This document shows positions 19,301 to 27,068 of a DNA stretch of 49,589 nucleotides, one piece after another. The translations under genes were made by a program, and so were the position numbers. The stretch's first letter is position 1, and each line of letters starts with the position of its first letter. The notes beneath the pieces are model-generated. The model ran no database searches and was not told the DNA's origin. It saw only the letters and a list, made by a program, of their open reading frames with translations. Source of the stretch: Acidobacteriota bacterium (lineage in GTDB: Bacteria; Acidobacteriota; Terriglobia; Versatilivoradales; Versatilivoraceae); assembly GCA_022826755.1 (NCBI GenBank), contig JAJDUG010000010.1, positions 1 to 49,589 of the forward strand, read 5' to 3'.

Positions 19301-19706
19301 GGGCCGATCGGCCCCCGACCATCTCCTGGCGCACAGCCAAAAGGGTCGGGTCGAGTTTCTGGAGGGAGTGGAGGACCTGCGCCCCCTGCTTTCCAGCCAC
19401 GCGGTCTTTGTCGCGCCCATCGTCAGCGGCGCCGGACTTCGCGGCAAGCTCCTGGAGGCCATGGCCATGGGCAAGGGCGTGGTGGCGACCCGGCTCTGCC
19501 TGGATGGATACGGATTTCACCATGATCGGGAGCTGATGGTTGCCGATTCCTCTGCCGAGTTCCTCCAACACACCCTGGAACTGTTGAGAGACCCCCTCAA
19601 GCGCCGGCGCCTGGGTGACAACGCCCGGGCCCGGGTGGAGGGTGAGTACAGTTCCCCCCGCTTTACCGCCGACTACGAGCGTCTGTACACAGAGCTCTCA
19701 TCATGA
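16344..19706 (+). CDS. Three-domain glycosyltransferase fusion (GT4-GT2-GT4)
   Basis: A 1120-residue cytoplasmic protein with three complete sugar-transfer domains and no stop or frameshift. Residues 1 to ~385 are GT-B, GT4-like, with VYFCDAVFLGGAEAYL, a VGTVARFNFQKGH Rossmann start and the donor site SLYEGLPLSILEAMAVGLPVV. Residues ~398 to ~690 are GT-A, GT2-like, with SLIVLTWNKREIL, LVDNGSTDGT, LLNNDV as the metal motif and YVEDADLSYRAWKSGY as the acceptor/base region. Residues ~728 to 1120 are a second GT4-like domain with KILVVSKRLPRLGVDGSW, FVGFFKHPPNVEAM and VAPIVSGAGLRGKLLEAMAMG. Such a fusion could build several linkages of one repeat unit. It is divergent from the flippase and its stop overlaps the start of the next GT2 gene. 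Confidence 0.93.
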   Translation: METPCKVVYFCDAVFLGGAEAYLKLLVPEIPQEEYRPRVALSPLPQMAPLARFFDDRGICVDEVDSANRSPFKVFLESYRYFRRQRPTIVHFNLNNTFSCFVPILAAYFSRVPRRLATEHLDLQLAIGKRAGVRTKKFVKRVMTFCLDYTIPVSQANKQLLVQDYRVNPYRLKLILNGIDVDRFAFSESGRRAVRQSLGIGPEQTLVGTVARFNFQKGHQYTVDAIPAVLKSCPQTRFLFVGEGPTQARMADRVRRLGLEPYVTFAGAREDIPEILSALDIFLLTSLYEGLPLSILEAMAVGLPVVATSVSGTPEAITDEHTGLLIPPAASQAVASAVVRLVRDPGSRRRMGANGRELVHRRFDKSLMVRQVEHIYQNLVDPHRRLETTAEARGSGRRRASLIVLTWNKREILKEALDALIEAVRHDGGDHEIILVDNGSTDGTQDYVRTHYRNIRLIELKKNYRFSRANNIGVRCARNEIVVLLNNDVIVQPGFLAPLLQGFEQPDVFAVTSQIFNYGSGKTRLETGKTFGMMMFGCMHVGHTPPAPVDEVRRYVPAFYAHGGSSAYDRQKFLELGGFSEIYNPAYVEDADLSYRAWKSGYRVLFCPASRVVHKHRSTNATEMGNSRIDYLIARNLFVLFWKNVTSTGLFLSHLLKLPFRFLLDFSRGRLGILRAFAGALLKVPEVVWNRLVSPPPRRLSDQEAIAAIHHWFFYRHRFLSNGSRPAGSRKILVVSKRLPRLGVDGSWILVNLLKGLSARNEITLLSFIETSQDQAHVNRLKEFCKEVRTITLYPYHRELKSAFLISKLLAVVNACLMMRREVRNELRTGDYDLVQCEYLHTLNFIPDLRHYPSLLTHHEVLSLVYERLFRRAATWTEKISAFLKWRLMRVYERRLCRRVRAVVALSAVDRDYLNRRLKVDRPCLAQSGVDVDFFKARPDVGERPDSLIFVGFFKHPPNVEAMSYFFREIWPGILDEAPDATLTVVGRSAPDHLLAHSQKGRVEFLEGVEDLRPLLSSHAVFVAPIVSGAGLRGKLLEAMAMGKGVVATRLCLDGYGFHHDRELMVADSSAEFLQHTLELLRDPLKRRRLGDNARARVEGEYSSPRFTADYERLYTELSS

Positions 19707-20488
19707 GCCGGCTGTCGGTCGTCATCGTCAATTACCGGTCCGGGCCCGAACTCGCCTGCTGCCTCCGCAGCCTGGTCCGTAATGCGGGGCAACTGGACTA
19801 CGAAGTCTTCGTCATCAACAATGATCGCCCTGAAGACCTTGCACCCGCCTCCGGCCTTGAATCGGCTCGGATCCACCTGATTCAAAACCGGTCCAACCGC
19901 GGATTTGCCGCCGCCGCCAACCAGGGGTATCGACAGGCGCGGGGGCCCTTTCTGTTGCTTTTGAATCCGGATGTGCGGGTTGGGGCCGGAGCGCTGGAGA
20001 TCCTGGCGGATACCCTGGAGCAGCACCCTGATGCGGGTGTGGTGTTGCCGAGACTCAAAAGCCCGGACGGCAGCCTTCAGTACTCCTGCCGGCGTTTCTA
20101 CACTCTCGCCACCCTGCTGCTGCGGCGCGCCCCTTTTCAGCGTCTGTGGTCGAACCATCCCAGGCTTCGGCGCCATTTGATGACGGACTGGGACCACCGG
20201 AGCTTGTCTGAAGTGGATTGGGGGCTGGGAGCCGCCATGTTGGTTCGCAGGGCGGCCACGGAATCGAATGCTCTAATGGATGAGCGTTTTTTTCTCTACT
20301 TCGAGGATGTGGACCTGTGCAAGGGCATGTGGGACCGCGGCTGGAAGGTCCTCTACAATCCCGCGGCCTGCATGGTGCACAGCCATCGCAGGGACAGCGC
20401 CAAGGGCTGGAGATTGGGCGCCAAGCGGCATCACCTGTTCAGCCTGCTCAAGTTCCTGTGGAAGCACCGGCTGCAATTGGGGAGGTGA
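19703..20488 (+). CDS. GT2 family glycosyltransferase (rhamnosyltransferase-like)
   Basis: A 261-residue GT-A enzyme with RLSVVIVNYRSGPELACCLRSL, FVINNDRPED, NRGFAAAANQGYRQARG and LLLNPDVRVG as the metal-binding DxD equivalent. DERFFLYFEDVDLCKGMWDRGW is the acceptor/base region typical of WcaE/rhamnosyl-type enzymes. The ATG at 19703 overlaps the upstream stop (ATGA), so it is translationally coupled to the three-domain enzyme and probably adds the next sugar of the same glycan. No membrane segment is evident. Confidence 0.92.
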   Translation: MSRLSVVIVNYRSGPELACCLRSLVRNAGQLDYEVFVINNDRPEDLAPASGLESARIHLIQNRSNRGFAAAANQGYRQARGPFLLLLNPDVRVGAGALEILADTLEQHPDAGVVLPRLKSPDGSLQYSCRRFYTLATLLLRRAPFQRLWSNHPRLRRHLMTDWDHRSLSEVDWGLGAAMLVRRAATESNALMDERFFLYFEDVDLCKGMWDRGWKVLYNPAACMVHSHRRDSAKGWRLGAKRHHLFSLLKFLWKHRLQLGR

Positions 20489-20695
20489 TCCGAAACGGGT
20501 GGGGACCCATGAACCGTGGTCCCATCCGCGGCCCGTCTCCGGGGTGAACTGTTTTTCGTGATGGTTTCGGCCGCCCGGCGAGAAATGCCGGCCATGCAAG
20601 GTGTAGAATGGCATTTGACCCCCGCCGGGCGCCAGGGCAGTAGGAGATGTCACTTCCCGGCGGGCAATCAAATGCTCCTCCGGACCAATCTTCCG

Positions 20696-21703
20696 ATGAA
20701 ACTCACCGGACAGTCCTCGATCCTGAAAATCAGAGACATTGGGGTGACACCGGCCACCTTCCTCTCCCCCATGGCCGGCTTGACCGACAGCGTTTTTCGT
20801 CGCCTCATCAAGCGCTTGGGCGGTTGTGGCCTGGTCATGACCGAGTTTACCAGCGCCGAGGGGCTGACCCGGCACTCGGTGAAGAGCAGGAGGATGCTGT
20901 TCTACCACGAGGAGGAGCGCCCGGTGACCGCCCAGCTTTTCGGGTCGGATCCCGGCCGCCTGGCCGAAGCCACCCGGATGGTGGAGGACCTGGGCTTCGA
21001 CGCCATCGATCTGAACCTGGGCTGCCCGGCCAAGAAGGTGGTGAAGGCTTGCGGGGGGTCGGCCCTGCTGCGGGAGCCCAAGCTGTTGGAGACAATCCTC
21101 AAGGAGATTCGAAGGGCGGCCCGGATTCCATTCACCATCAAGATCCGCTCCGGTTGGAGCGAGGCGCAGATCGTGGCTCTGGAGGTCGGTCGAATGGCCC
21201 AGGACCTGGGGGTCGAAGCCATCACCCTGCATCCTCGAACCCGAGTCCAGGGGTTTTCCGGAAAGGCCGACTGGAGCATCATCGGCCGCCTGAAGGCCCA
21301 CCTCGAGATTCCCGTCATCGGCAACGGGGATATCGTTTCCGCGGCCGATGCCATGCGGATGCGGAAAGAGACGGGATGCGACGGGGTCATGGTTGGCCGG
21401 GGAGCCTTGACCAACCCCTGGATTTTCCGCCAGATCGGCGAAACCGAACGGGGGATTCCGGTGACCCTCCCGGACGTCGGCGACAAGTACGATCTGATCA
21501 AGCGTTACTTTTCGCTGCTGTTCGAAGAGGAAACCCCGGGAGCCATTGGGAAGATGAAGCAGTTCGCCTCCTGGTTCACACACGCCATTCCCCGCGGAGC
21601 CGCCCTTCGCAAGGCCATCTATGAATCCCGGAGCGAGCGGGAAGTCATGGACCGGATCGAGGAATTCTTCCAGAGGGCCCTGTTGGCGGCGCACCAGGTT
21701 TAA
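20696..21703 (+). CDS. dus: tRNA-dihydrouridine synthase (DusB-like)
   Basis: A flavoenzyme that reduces uridine to dihydrouridine in tRNA. The N-terminal TIM barrel opens ATFLSPMAGLTDSVFRRL and carries the catalytic Cys in DLNLGCPAKKVVKACGGSALL. Tetrapyrrole/FMN-contact segments are TIKIRSGW, ITLHPRTRVQGFSGKADW, IGNGDI and GVMVGRGALTNPW; a small helical domain follows. The AxxxxGGSALL form is of the DusB type. The ATG at 20696 (MKLTGQSSILKI) gives 335 residues, the normal size. An in-frame ATG at 20672 is possible, and ribosome sites are weak at both. It precedes lysJ by 33 bases and may be co-transcribed with it. Confidence 0.92.
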   Translation: MKLTGQSSILKIRDIGVTPATFLSPMAGLTDSVFRRLIKRLGGCGLVMTEFTSAEGLTRHSVKSRRMLFYHEEERPVTAQLFGSDPGRLAEATRMVEDLGFDAIDLNLGCPAKKVVKACGGSALLREPKLLETILKEIRRAARIPFTIKIRSGWSEAQIVALEVGRMAQDLGVEAITLHPRTRVQGFSGKADWSIIGRLKAHLEIPVIGNGDIVSAADAMRMRKETGCDGVMVGRGALTNPWIFRQIGETERGIPVTLPDVGDKYDLIKRYFSLLFEEETPGAIGKMKQFASWFTHAIPRGAALRKAIYESRSEREVMDRIEEFFQRALLAAHQV

Positions 21704-21736
21704 TGAAACCTCTCGATTTCGAGGAGGCCCACCGAA

Positions 21737-22912
21737 GTGACCGATTTCGGCAGAGATGCCGTTAAACACCTGGAAGAACAACTGGGGGCGGGCACCTACT
21801 ACAAGCGCAACCTGGAACTGGTTCGGGGGCAGGGAGCCCGCCTGTGGGACGCAGAGGGCAAAGAGTTCATCGATTGCGTGGGCGGCCAGGGGGCGGCCAA
21901 TCTGGGCCACGCCAATCCCTATGTGAACCAGGCCATTCGGGAACAGTCCGAGAAACTGCTGGTCTGCGGCGAGCTCTTTTATCACCCGGAGAGAGCCCGG
22001 ATCCTGGAAAACCTGGATCGGCTCACTCCAAGCAGCATCCAGCGGTTCTTCTTGTGCAACTCCGGCTCGGAGGCTGTGGAGGTGGCCTTGAAGTTTGCCC
22101 GGCTGGCGACCGGACGCCACGAGATCGTAGCTGCCATGCGCGGGTTTCACGGCAAGACCTTCGGGGCTCTGAGCGCCACCTGGAGCAGGGACTATCGGCT
22201 TCCATTCGAGCCCCTGGTTCCGGGGTTCACCCACGTTCCCTTCAACCATCGGCAACGAGCCTGCGAAGCCATCGGCCAACGTACGGCGGCGTTCCTGGTG
22301 GAGGTCGTCCAGGGGGAGGGAGGTGTCAGGCCCGGCACTCTGGATTTCCTGCTGGATGCGCAGGACCGCTGTAACGAAACCGGCGCCCTGTTGATTGTCG
22401 ACGAAGTGCAGACAGGATTCGGCCGAACCGGCCGCATGTTCGCCTCGGAGCACTTCGATCTGTTCCCCGATCTCTTCTGCATGGCCAAGTCCATGGGTGG
22501 GGGACTTCCCATTGGGGCCACCGGAATGAGTCAGGAGGTGGCCACCGGACTCTTCAAGCTGGCCCACAGCTCCACTTTCGGAGGGAATCCACTGGCCTGC
22601 GCCGCCGCCAACGCGGCCATTCGCTACTTGGAGGACTTCGAGCTGCCCCAGCGGGCGCACAAGCTCGGAACGCAATTCATGCAGCGACTGAGGGCCATCG
22701 GTTCCCCTCGAATTCGCGAGGTGAGAGGGCTGGGGTTGATGGTTGGAGTTGAGCTCAAGGAAAAGAGCGGGCCCTACATCCGCAAGCTCATGGAACGAGG
22801 AGTGCTGGCGTTGGCCGCCGGCCCGACGGTGATTCGCTTTCTGCCCCCCCTGGTCATCGAAGAGCAGGACCTGGATCGAGTCGTCGACCTGACGGCAGAC
22901 GTCTTGAAGTAA
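21737..22912 (+). CDS. lysJ: LysJ-like [LysW]-aminoadipate semialdehyde / acetylornithine-type transaminase
   Basis: A class III PLP aminotransferase of 391 residues. The [18 protein letters not shown] and [14 protein letters not shown] segments, the cofactor Asp in [13 protein letters not shown], the Schiff-base Lys in [14 protein letters not shown] and [13 protein letters not shown] are all present. ArgD, LysJ and related enzymes look alike. I favour LysJ, acting on a LysW-bound intermediate, because the next gene is a LysK-like carrier hydrolase rather than argJ or argE. The GTG start at 21737 has GAGGAGG nine bases upstream. The carrier LysW and the LysX, LysY and LysZ enzymes are not in the window. 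Confidence 0.85.
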   Translation: MTDFGRDAVKHLEEQLGAGTYYKRNLELVRGQGARLWDAEGKEFIDCVGGQGAANLGHANPYVNQAIREQSEKLLVCGELFYHPERARILENLDRLTPSSIQRFFLCNSGSEAVEVALKFARLATGRHEIVAAMRGFHGKTFGALSATWSRDYRLPFEPLVPGFTHVPFNHRQRACEAIGQRTAAFLVEVVQGEGGVRPGTLDFLLDAQDRCNETGALLIVDEVQTGFGRTGRMFASEHFDLFPDLFCMAKSMGGGLPIGATGMSQEVATGLFKLAHSSTFGGNPLACAAANAAIRYLEDFELPQRAHKLGTQFMQRLRAIGSPRIREVRGLGLMVGVELKEKSGPYIRKLMERGVLALAAGPTVIRFLPPLVIEEQDLDRVVDLTADVLK

Positions 22913-22920
22913 TCGTCAGG

Positions 22921-22989
22921 TTATCCACGAAGGGGAACGACGAACCACGAATGAACACGAATCGTCACTCTCCACTAGCCACTAAGAAG
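22921..22989 (-). repeat. Repeat fragment forming the leader of lysK
   Basis: The stretch between lysJ and lysK combines TTATCCACGAAG (shared with the repeat at 12173), the reversed GACGAACCACGAAT decamer core, and three period-7 units CACTCTC, CACTAGC, CACTAAG ending just before the lysK ATG. The short frame from 22951 that runs into lysK is a translation of this repeat. Confidence 0.65.
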
Positions 22990-24039
22990 ATGGCCGATTC
23001 CGAACTGCAGTTGTTGCAGCAGATGTTGAGCATCCCCAGCCCCTCCGGTCAAGAGACCCGCCTGGCCCGCTTTCTGGTCGACACCATGACGTCGATGGGG
23101 TTTCGCTCCTATCTGGATGGGGTGAGCAACGCCATTGGAATCGCGGGGGACGGGTCCAGGACCATCGTGCTGCTGGGACACATCGACACCGTAGCCGGAG
23201 ACCTTCCCGTCAAGGTCGAAGGCGGCCGACTCTATGGCAGGGGCTCGGTGGACGCCAAGGGCCCCATGGCATGCTTCATCGCCTCAACCAGGCGCGTGAT
23301 GCGGGAGCTCGACGGACAGGGCAAGAGGATCGTGATTGTCGGTGCCGTGGAGGAAGAGGCGGCCACTTCTCGCGGGGCCCGGCAAGCCCTTTCCGACCTC
23401 GATCCGCCCGATTTCTGCGTGATCGGGGAACCCAGCGGCTGGGAGGCGGTGACCCTGGGATACAAGGGCCGACTGCTGGTGGACTATCGACTGCAGGTTC
23501 CGCTCAGTCACACGGCCGGTCAGGAGCGATCGGCCTGCGAGCAGGCGGTTGACTACTGGTCCGAGGTTGGGCGCTGGTGTGACCGGTTTAACGCGGGGAA
23601 GTCGCTTTTCGGCAGTCTGCAGGCCTCCTTGCGCTCCTTCAACTCCAGCAGCGACGGCATCCATGAGACCGTCGACCTGCGACTGGGATTCCGCATCCCG
23701 GTGGGCTTCTCCCTGCAATCGCTGGAAGATTTCCTGTCGGGGACGGCCAGACCGGCCCAAGTCTCGTTTTCGGGACGGGAGGCGGCGGTGAGGCGGGACA
23801 AGTCGAACCCACTGGTCAGGTCGTTCCTCAGATCGATCCGCGATTTTGAGGGTCGGCCGAAGTTCAAGCTCAAGACGGGGACCGCCGACATGAACGTGGT
23901 GGCGCCGTCGTGGAAGTGCCCCATGGTGGCCTATGGTCCCGGCGATTCCAGCCTGGACCATACGCCCCGGGAGCACGTCGAGATTGCCGAGTACAGACGC
24001 TCGATCGACGTGCTAGAATCCGTTTTGCGCCTTCTGTAG
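22990..24039 (+). CDS. lysK: LysK-like [LysW]-lysine/ornithine hydrolase (M20 peptidase)
   Basis: A two-metal M20 amidohydrolase that would release lysine or ornithine from the LysW carrier protein. Metal ligands are recognisable: His and Asp in LLGHIDTV, the bridging Asp in GRGSVDAKGPMA, the Glu-Glu of VGAVEEEAATSRGAR, Glu in VIGEPSGWEAVTLGYKG and a C-terminal His in SSLDHTPREHVEI. The short dimerisation insert and the SVDAKGP form favour LysK over ArgE or DapE. Start ATG 22990 (MADSELQLLQQM) is chosen because upstream codons are repeat sequence; this gives 349 residues. It lies downstream of lysJ on the same strand. Confidence 0.85.
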   Translation: MADSELQLLQQMLSIPSPSGQETRLARFLVDTMTSMGFRSYLDGVSNAIGIAGDGSRTIVLLGHIDTVAGDLPVKVEGGRLYGRGSVDAKGPMACFIASTRRVMRELDGQGKRIVIVGAVEEEAATSRGARQALSDLDPPDFCVIGEPSGWEAVTLGYKGRLLVDYRLQVPLSHTAGQERSACEQAVDYWSEVGRWCDRFNAGKSLFGSLQASLRSFNSSSDGIHETVDLRLGFRIPVGFSLQSLEDFLSGTARPAQVSFSGREAAVRRDKSNPLVRSFLRSIRDFEGRPKFKLKTGTADMNVVAPSWKCPMVAYGPGDSSLDHTPREHVEIAEYRRSIDVLESVLRLL

Positions 24040-24078
24040 CCGCACCGAAGAGCAGCATCCCTTCCGCGAGGGTGGCCG

Positions 24079-24951
24079 GTGACCGATCCAGTCCTGGGAA
24101 CAGCCGTGGTCTTGACCAGCCCCGAGGTGACCGCCAAGGAGCGGCGGCTCGGCCGGATTCTGAGTGAACTGGAGTCGGTGGTGGTGGGCTTCAGCGGAGG
24201 GGTGGACAGCGCCTATCTGGCCTACATGGCCAACCGGGTTCTGGGTGACAAAGCGCTTTGCGTGACCGCCATCAGTCCTTCCTATCCCGCTTTTCAGAGG
24301 AAGGAGACGGCCGAATTCGTCTCTCGCTTTCAGCTCCGCCACCTGGAGATCCTCACCGACGAAGTGGAGGATTCCCGTTACCGGGAGAACTCGCCGGATC
24401 GCTGTTATTTCTGCAAGAGCGAGCTGTTTTCCAAGCTGCAGTCCTTGGCCCGACAGAGGGGCTTCCGGGCGGTGGCCGACGGGTCCAACCGGGACGACCG
24501 AAGCGATTTCCGGCCGGGGCGGCGCGCTGCCCGGGAATATCTGGTTTGCAGTCCCCTCTCGGATGCCGAAATGAACAAGGTCGAAATTCGGGAGCTCTCC
24601 AGGCGGGCGGGCCTGCCTACCTGGAACAAACCCGCCTTGCCCTGTCTCTCCTCCCGTTTTCCCTACGGCACTTCCATTACCCCGGAGAAGCTGTCGATGG
24701 TGGAGCGCGGAGAGGAGATCCTGCGGCACTTCGGGTTCAGAATTTTTCGGGTGCGGTACCACGATGCCCTGGTCCGACTGGAGTTCTCCCCGGAGGAATT
24801 GCCCAGGGCTCTCGACATGGGAATGGCCGCCCTGTTGACCAAGGAATTCAAGGCTTTGGGATTCAAGTTCATCACTCTCGATCTCGAGGGTTACCGCTCG
24901 GGCGCGCTCAATGAGGTTCTGCCCCTGCATCCGTCACAACGACCGTCCTGA
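24079..24951 (+). CDS. larE: LarE-like ATP-dependent sulfur transferase, three-Cys type
   Basis: A PP-loop (N-type ATP pyrophosphatase) enzyme of the LarE family. LarE inserts sulfur into the pyridinium dithiocarboxylate precursor of the nickel-pincer cofactor of lactate racemase and relatives. The PP-loop is SGGVDS (residues 39-44). Cys109 and Cys112 in RCYFCKSEL, with Cys189 in ALPCLSSRFPYGTSIT, give the three-Cys arrangement reported for LarE forms that hold an iron-sulfur cluster instead of sacrificing one Cys. No larA, larB or larC gene is nearby, so the cofactor and its user are encoded elsewhere, or this protein has another role. The GTG start at 24079 is preceded only by GAGGGTGG. 290 residues. 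Confidence 0.85.
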   Translation: MTDPVLGTAVVLTSPEVTAKERRLGRILSELESVVVGFSGGVDSAYLAYMANRVLGDKALCVTAISPSYPAFQRKETAEFVSRFQLRHLEILTDEVEDSRYRENSPDRCYFCKSELFSKLQSLARQRGFRAVADGSNRDDRSDFRPGRRAAREYLVCSPLSDAEMNKVEIRELSRRAGLPTWNKPALPCLSSRFPYGTSITPEKLSMVERGEEILRHFGFRIFRVRYHDALVRLEFSPEELPRALDMGMAALLTKEFKALGFKFITLDLEGYRSGALNEVLPLHPSQRPS

Positions 24952-24998
24952 CCAGGGATCGGGGCGGCTCCCCTCGGTGACGGCATAGCGGCAAAGCG

Positions 24999-26273
24999 AT
25001 GAAAGTTCTCGTCATTGGATCGGGTGGACGGGAGCACGCGCTCGCCTGGAAGATCGGTCGTTCATCCCTTGTCGACAAGGTCTTCTGTGCGCCTGGAAAC
25101 GGTGGAACGGCTTCCATCGCCGAGAATGTGCCCCTGGCGGTGGACGACCTGCCGGGGTTGACCCGATTTGTCCTCGATCGCTCCATCGACCTTACCGTTG
25201 TCGGCCCGGAACTGCCCCTGGTCCTGGGGATCGTGGATCGTTTCCAGTCGCTCGGACTCCCTATCATCGGACCCACCGCCGCTGCAGCCCGCCTCGAGGG
25301 GAGCAAGATTTTCGCCAAGGATTTCATGAAGCGACACCAGGTGCCTACCGCGGCTTGCGTGGTCTGCAATTCCCTCGAGGAGGCCATGGGCTCTATCCGC
25401 AGGGGCGATCTCGACTATCCGCTGGTCGTCAAGGCTGACGGGCTGGCGGCAGGGAAGGGCGTGGTCATCGCCGAGGATCGGCCGCAGGCGGAGTCGACGG
25501 TGGAGCAGATGATGCGCCGGCGTGTTTTCGGCGAGGCCGGCGAAAGAGTCTTGCTGGAGGAGTGCCTGAGGGGCCGGGAGGCCTCTTTTCTGGTTTTTTC
25601 CGATGGGGAGCATTTCCTGCCCATGGTTCCTTCCCAGGATCACAAGAGGGTTTTCGACCGGGATCGAGGGCCGAACACCGGTGGCATGGGGGCCTATTCG
25701 GCCGATGGAATCCTGTCGTCAGAGGAACAGGGGGAGGTCGTTCGAGCCATTGTCAGGCCGACCATCCGGGGTATGGCGGCCGAGGGAAGCCCCTTCCGGG
25801 GCGTACTCTATGTCGGCCTGATGCTGACGCCCGACGGCATCAAGGTTCTGGAGTACAATGTCCGTTTGGGCGATCCCGAGGCCCAGCCGGTCCTGTTTCG
25901 CCTGGAGAGCGACCTGGTGGAGGTGCTGCAGGCCATCCACGGACAGACCCTGGATTCGGTGCGGTTGCGGTGGGATGCCGGCTGCAGTGTCTGCGTGGTG
26001 ATGGCCTCGGGCGGTTACCCCGGAAAATATCCGGCCGGCAGGCCGATTCAGGGGATTGACGACGCCGAGGCGGTGGGGCAGGTCACGGTGTTCCACGCCG
26101 GCACCCGGTTGCAGGACGGGCGACTGCTGACCTCGGGAGGACGGGTCCTCGGAGTGACGGCCAAGGACGCGGATCTTCCTTCGGCTGTTGCCCGGGTCTA
26201 TCGTGCACTCGGGAAGGTGCGGTTCGAACCGATGCATTTTCGGACCGATATCGGGCGTCAGGGGCTGAATTAG
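24999..26273 (+). CDS. purD: Phosphoribosylamine-glycine ligase
   Basis: GAR synthetase, the second step of purine synthesis: joins glycine to phosphoribosylamine using ATP. It starts with MKVLVIGSGGREHALAWKI. The ATP-grasp region contains YPLVVKADGLAAGKGVVIA, LEECLRGREASFLVFSDG, HKRVFDRDRGPNTGGMGAYS and VLEYNVRLGDPEAQP, all hallmark PurD motifs. At 424 residues it is complete. It follows larE by 47 bases and precedes purE by 96 bases, so purD and purE form a small purine group. Confidence 0.97.
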   Translation: MKVLVIGSGGREHALAWKIGRSSLVDKVFCAPGNGGTASIAENVPLAVDDLPGLTRFVLDRSIDLTVVGPELPLVLGIVDRFQSLGLPIIGPTAAAARLEGSKIFAKDFMKRHQVPTAACVVCNSLEEAMGSIRRGDLDYPLVVKADGLAAGKGVVIAEDRPQAESTVEQMMRRRVFGEAGERVLLEECLRGREASFLVFSDGEHFLPMVPSQDHKRVFDRDRGPNTGGMGAYSADGILSSEEQGEVVRAIVRPTIRGMAAEGSPFRGVLYVGLMLTPDGIKVLEYNVRLGDPEAQPVLFRLESDLVEVLQAIHGQTLDSVRLRWDAGCSVCVVMASGGYPGKYPAGRPIQGIDDAEAVGQVTVFHAGTRLQDGRLLTSGGRVLGVTAKDADLPSAVARVYRALGKVRFEPMHFRTDIGRQGLN

Positions 26274-26369
26274 CGGGACTGTCAGCGGCCCGCGTTCAGA
26301 CCCCGGACCGTTGCATGGACGTACTGTTGTCGAGAAATTGATCCTGGAACAAACTTGGAGGGTGCCATT

Positions 26370-26873
26370 ATGAAACCGGTCGTCGGCATTATCATGGGGA
26401 GTGACTCGGACCTGAATATCATGGGAGAGGCTGCAAAGCAGCTCAAGGAGTTCGGCGTTCCGTTCGAGATCGACATCTGCTCGGCTCACCGGTCACCGGC
26501 CCGGGCCTCGGAGTATGCCCGAACCGCGGTGGAAAGGGGCCTGAAGTGCATCATCGCCGGTGCGGGAGGAGCGGCCCACCTGGCGGGAGTCACTGCCGCC
26601 GAAACCGTGCTTCCGGTGATCGGTGTCCCGGTCGACAGCAGCCCGCTGTCCGGTTTCGATTCCCTGCTGGCCACGGTACAGATGCCGGGGGGCGTACCGG
26701 TCGGCACCATGGGCGTGGGAAAGTCCGGTGCGGTCAATGCCGCCATCTTTGCCGCTCAGATCCTGGCCACTTCCGATGCCGCGCTGGCGGACCGCCTGGC
26801 CGCGCACAAGCGGGCCTTGGCTGACAAGATCCGGACCAAGTCCGCGCATGTCAAAGCGACCTTCTCGGTCTGA
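26370..26873 (+). CDS. purE: N5-carboxyaminoimidazole ribonucleotide mutase (class I PurE)
   Basis: Moves the carboxyl group of N5-CAIR to carbon 4 in purine synthesis. It opens [15 protein letters not shown]. The catalytic His lies in [15 protein letters not shown], followed by [49 protein letters not shown] and [16 protein letters not shown]. The 167 residues match class I PurE, which needs PurK; purK is not in the window. ATG 26370 is preceded by GGAGGG about 7 bases upstream. Confidence 0.96.
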   Translation: MKPVVGIIMGSDSDLNIMGEAAKQLKEFGVPFEIDICSAHRSPARASEYARTAVERGLKCIIAGAGGAAHLAGVTAAETVLPVIGVPVDSSPLSGFDSLLATVQMPGGVPVGTMGVGKSGAVNAAIFAAQILATSDAALADRLAAHKRALADKIRTKSAHVKATFSV

Positions 26874-26892
26874 GAAGCGATCGTTTTGACGC

Positions 26893-26921
26893 TTGACAAC
26901 CAGGTGGATTCTGCTTAAGAT
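26893..26921 (+). promoter_or_regulatory. Sigma70-like promoter of glnA
   Basis: TTGACA (26893-26898), 17 bases, TAAGAT (26916-26921). It leaves a leader of about 140 bases before glnA, with a short CTACGC/GCGTAG hairpin near 26970-26990 and no recognised riboswitch. Confidence 0.7.
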
Positions 26922-27068
26922 TCCACTCCGTTCGGGCTCATGCAAAGCCGCATGCAGGTTCATTGGGGCCTACGCAGCGTCGCGTAGTCTTCTGCCGCAG
27001 CACCTCCGCACCCCCCCAGCCGAAATTTCAACCAGCGAAGTTCCATCCTTTTACGCCAAGGAGTAAAA

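Noticed and set aside
20273-22675. 800-codon open frame on the minus strand over dus and lysJ
   Set aside because: Antisense to two well-supported genes; no motifs and a composition typical of shadow frames in GC-rich DNA.
26922-27068. Possible riboswitch or glnA regulatory RNA in the glnA leader
   Set aside because: Only a short 6-bp hairpin is visible and none of the known glutamine or glnA motif signatures could be recognised.
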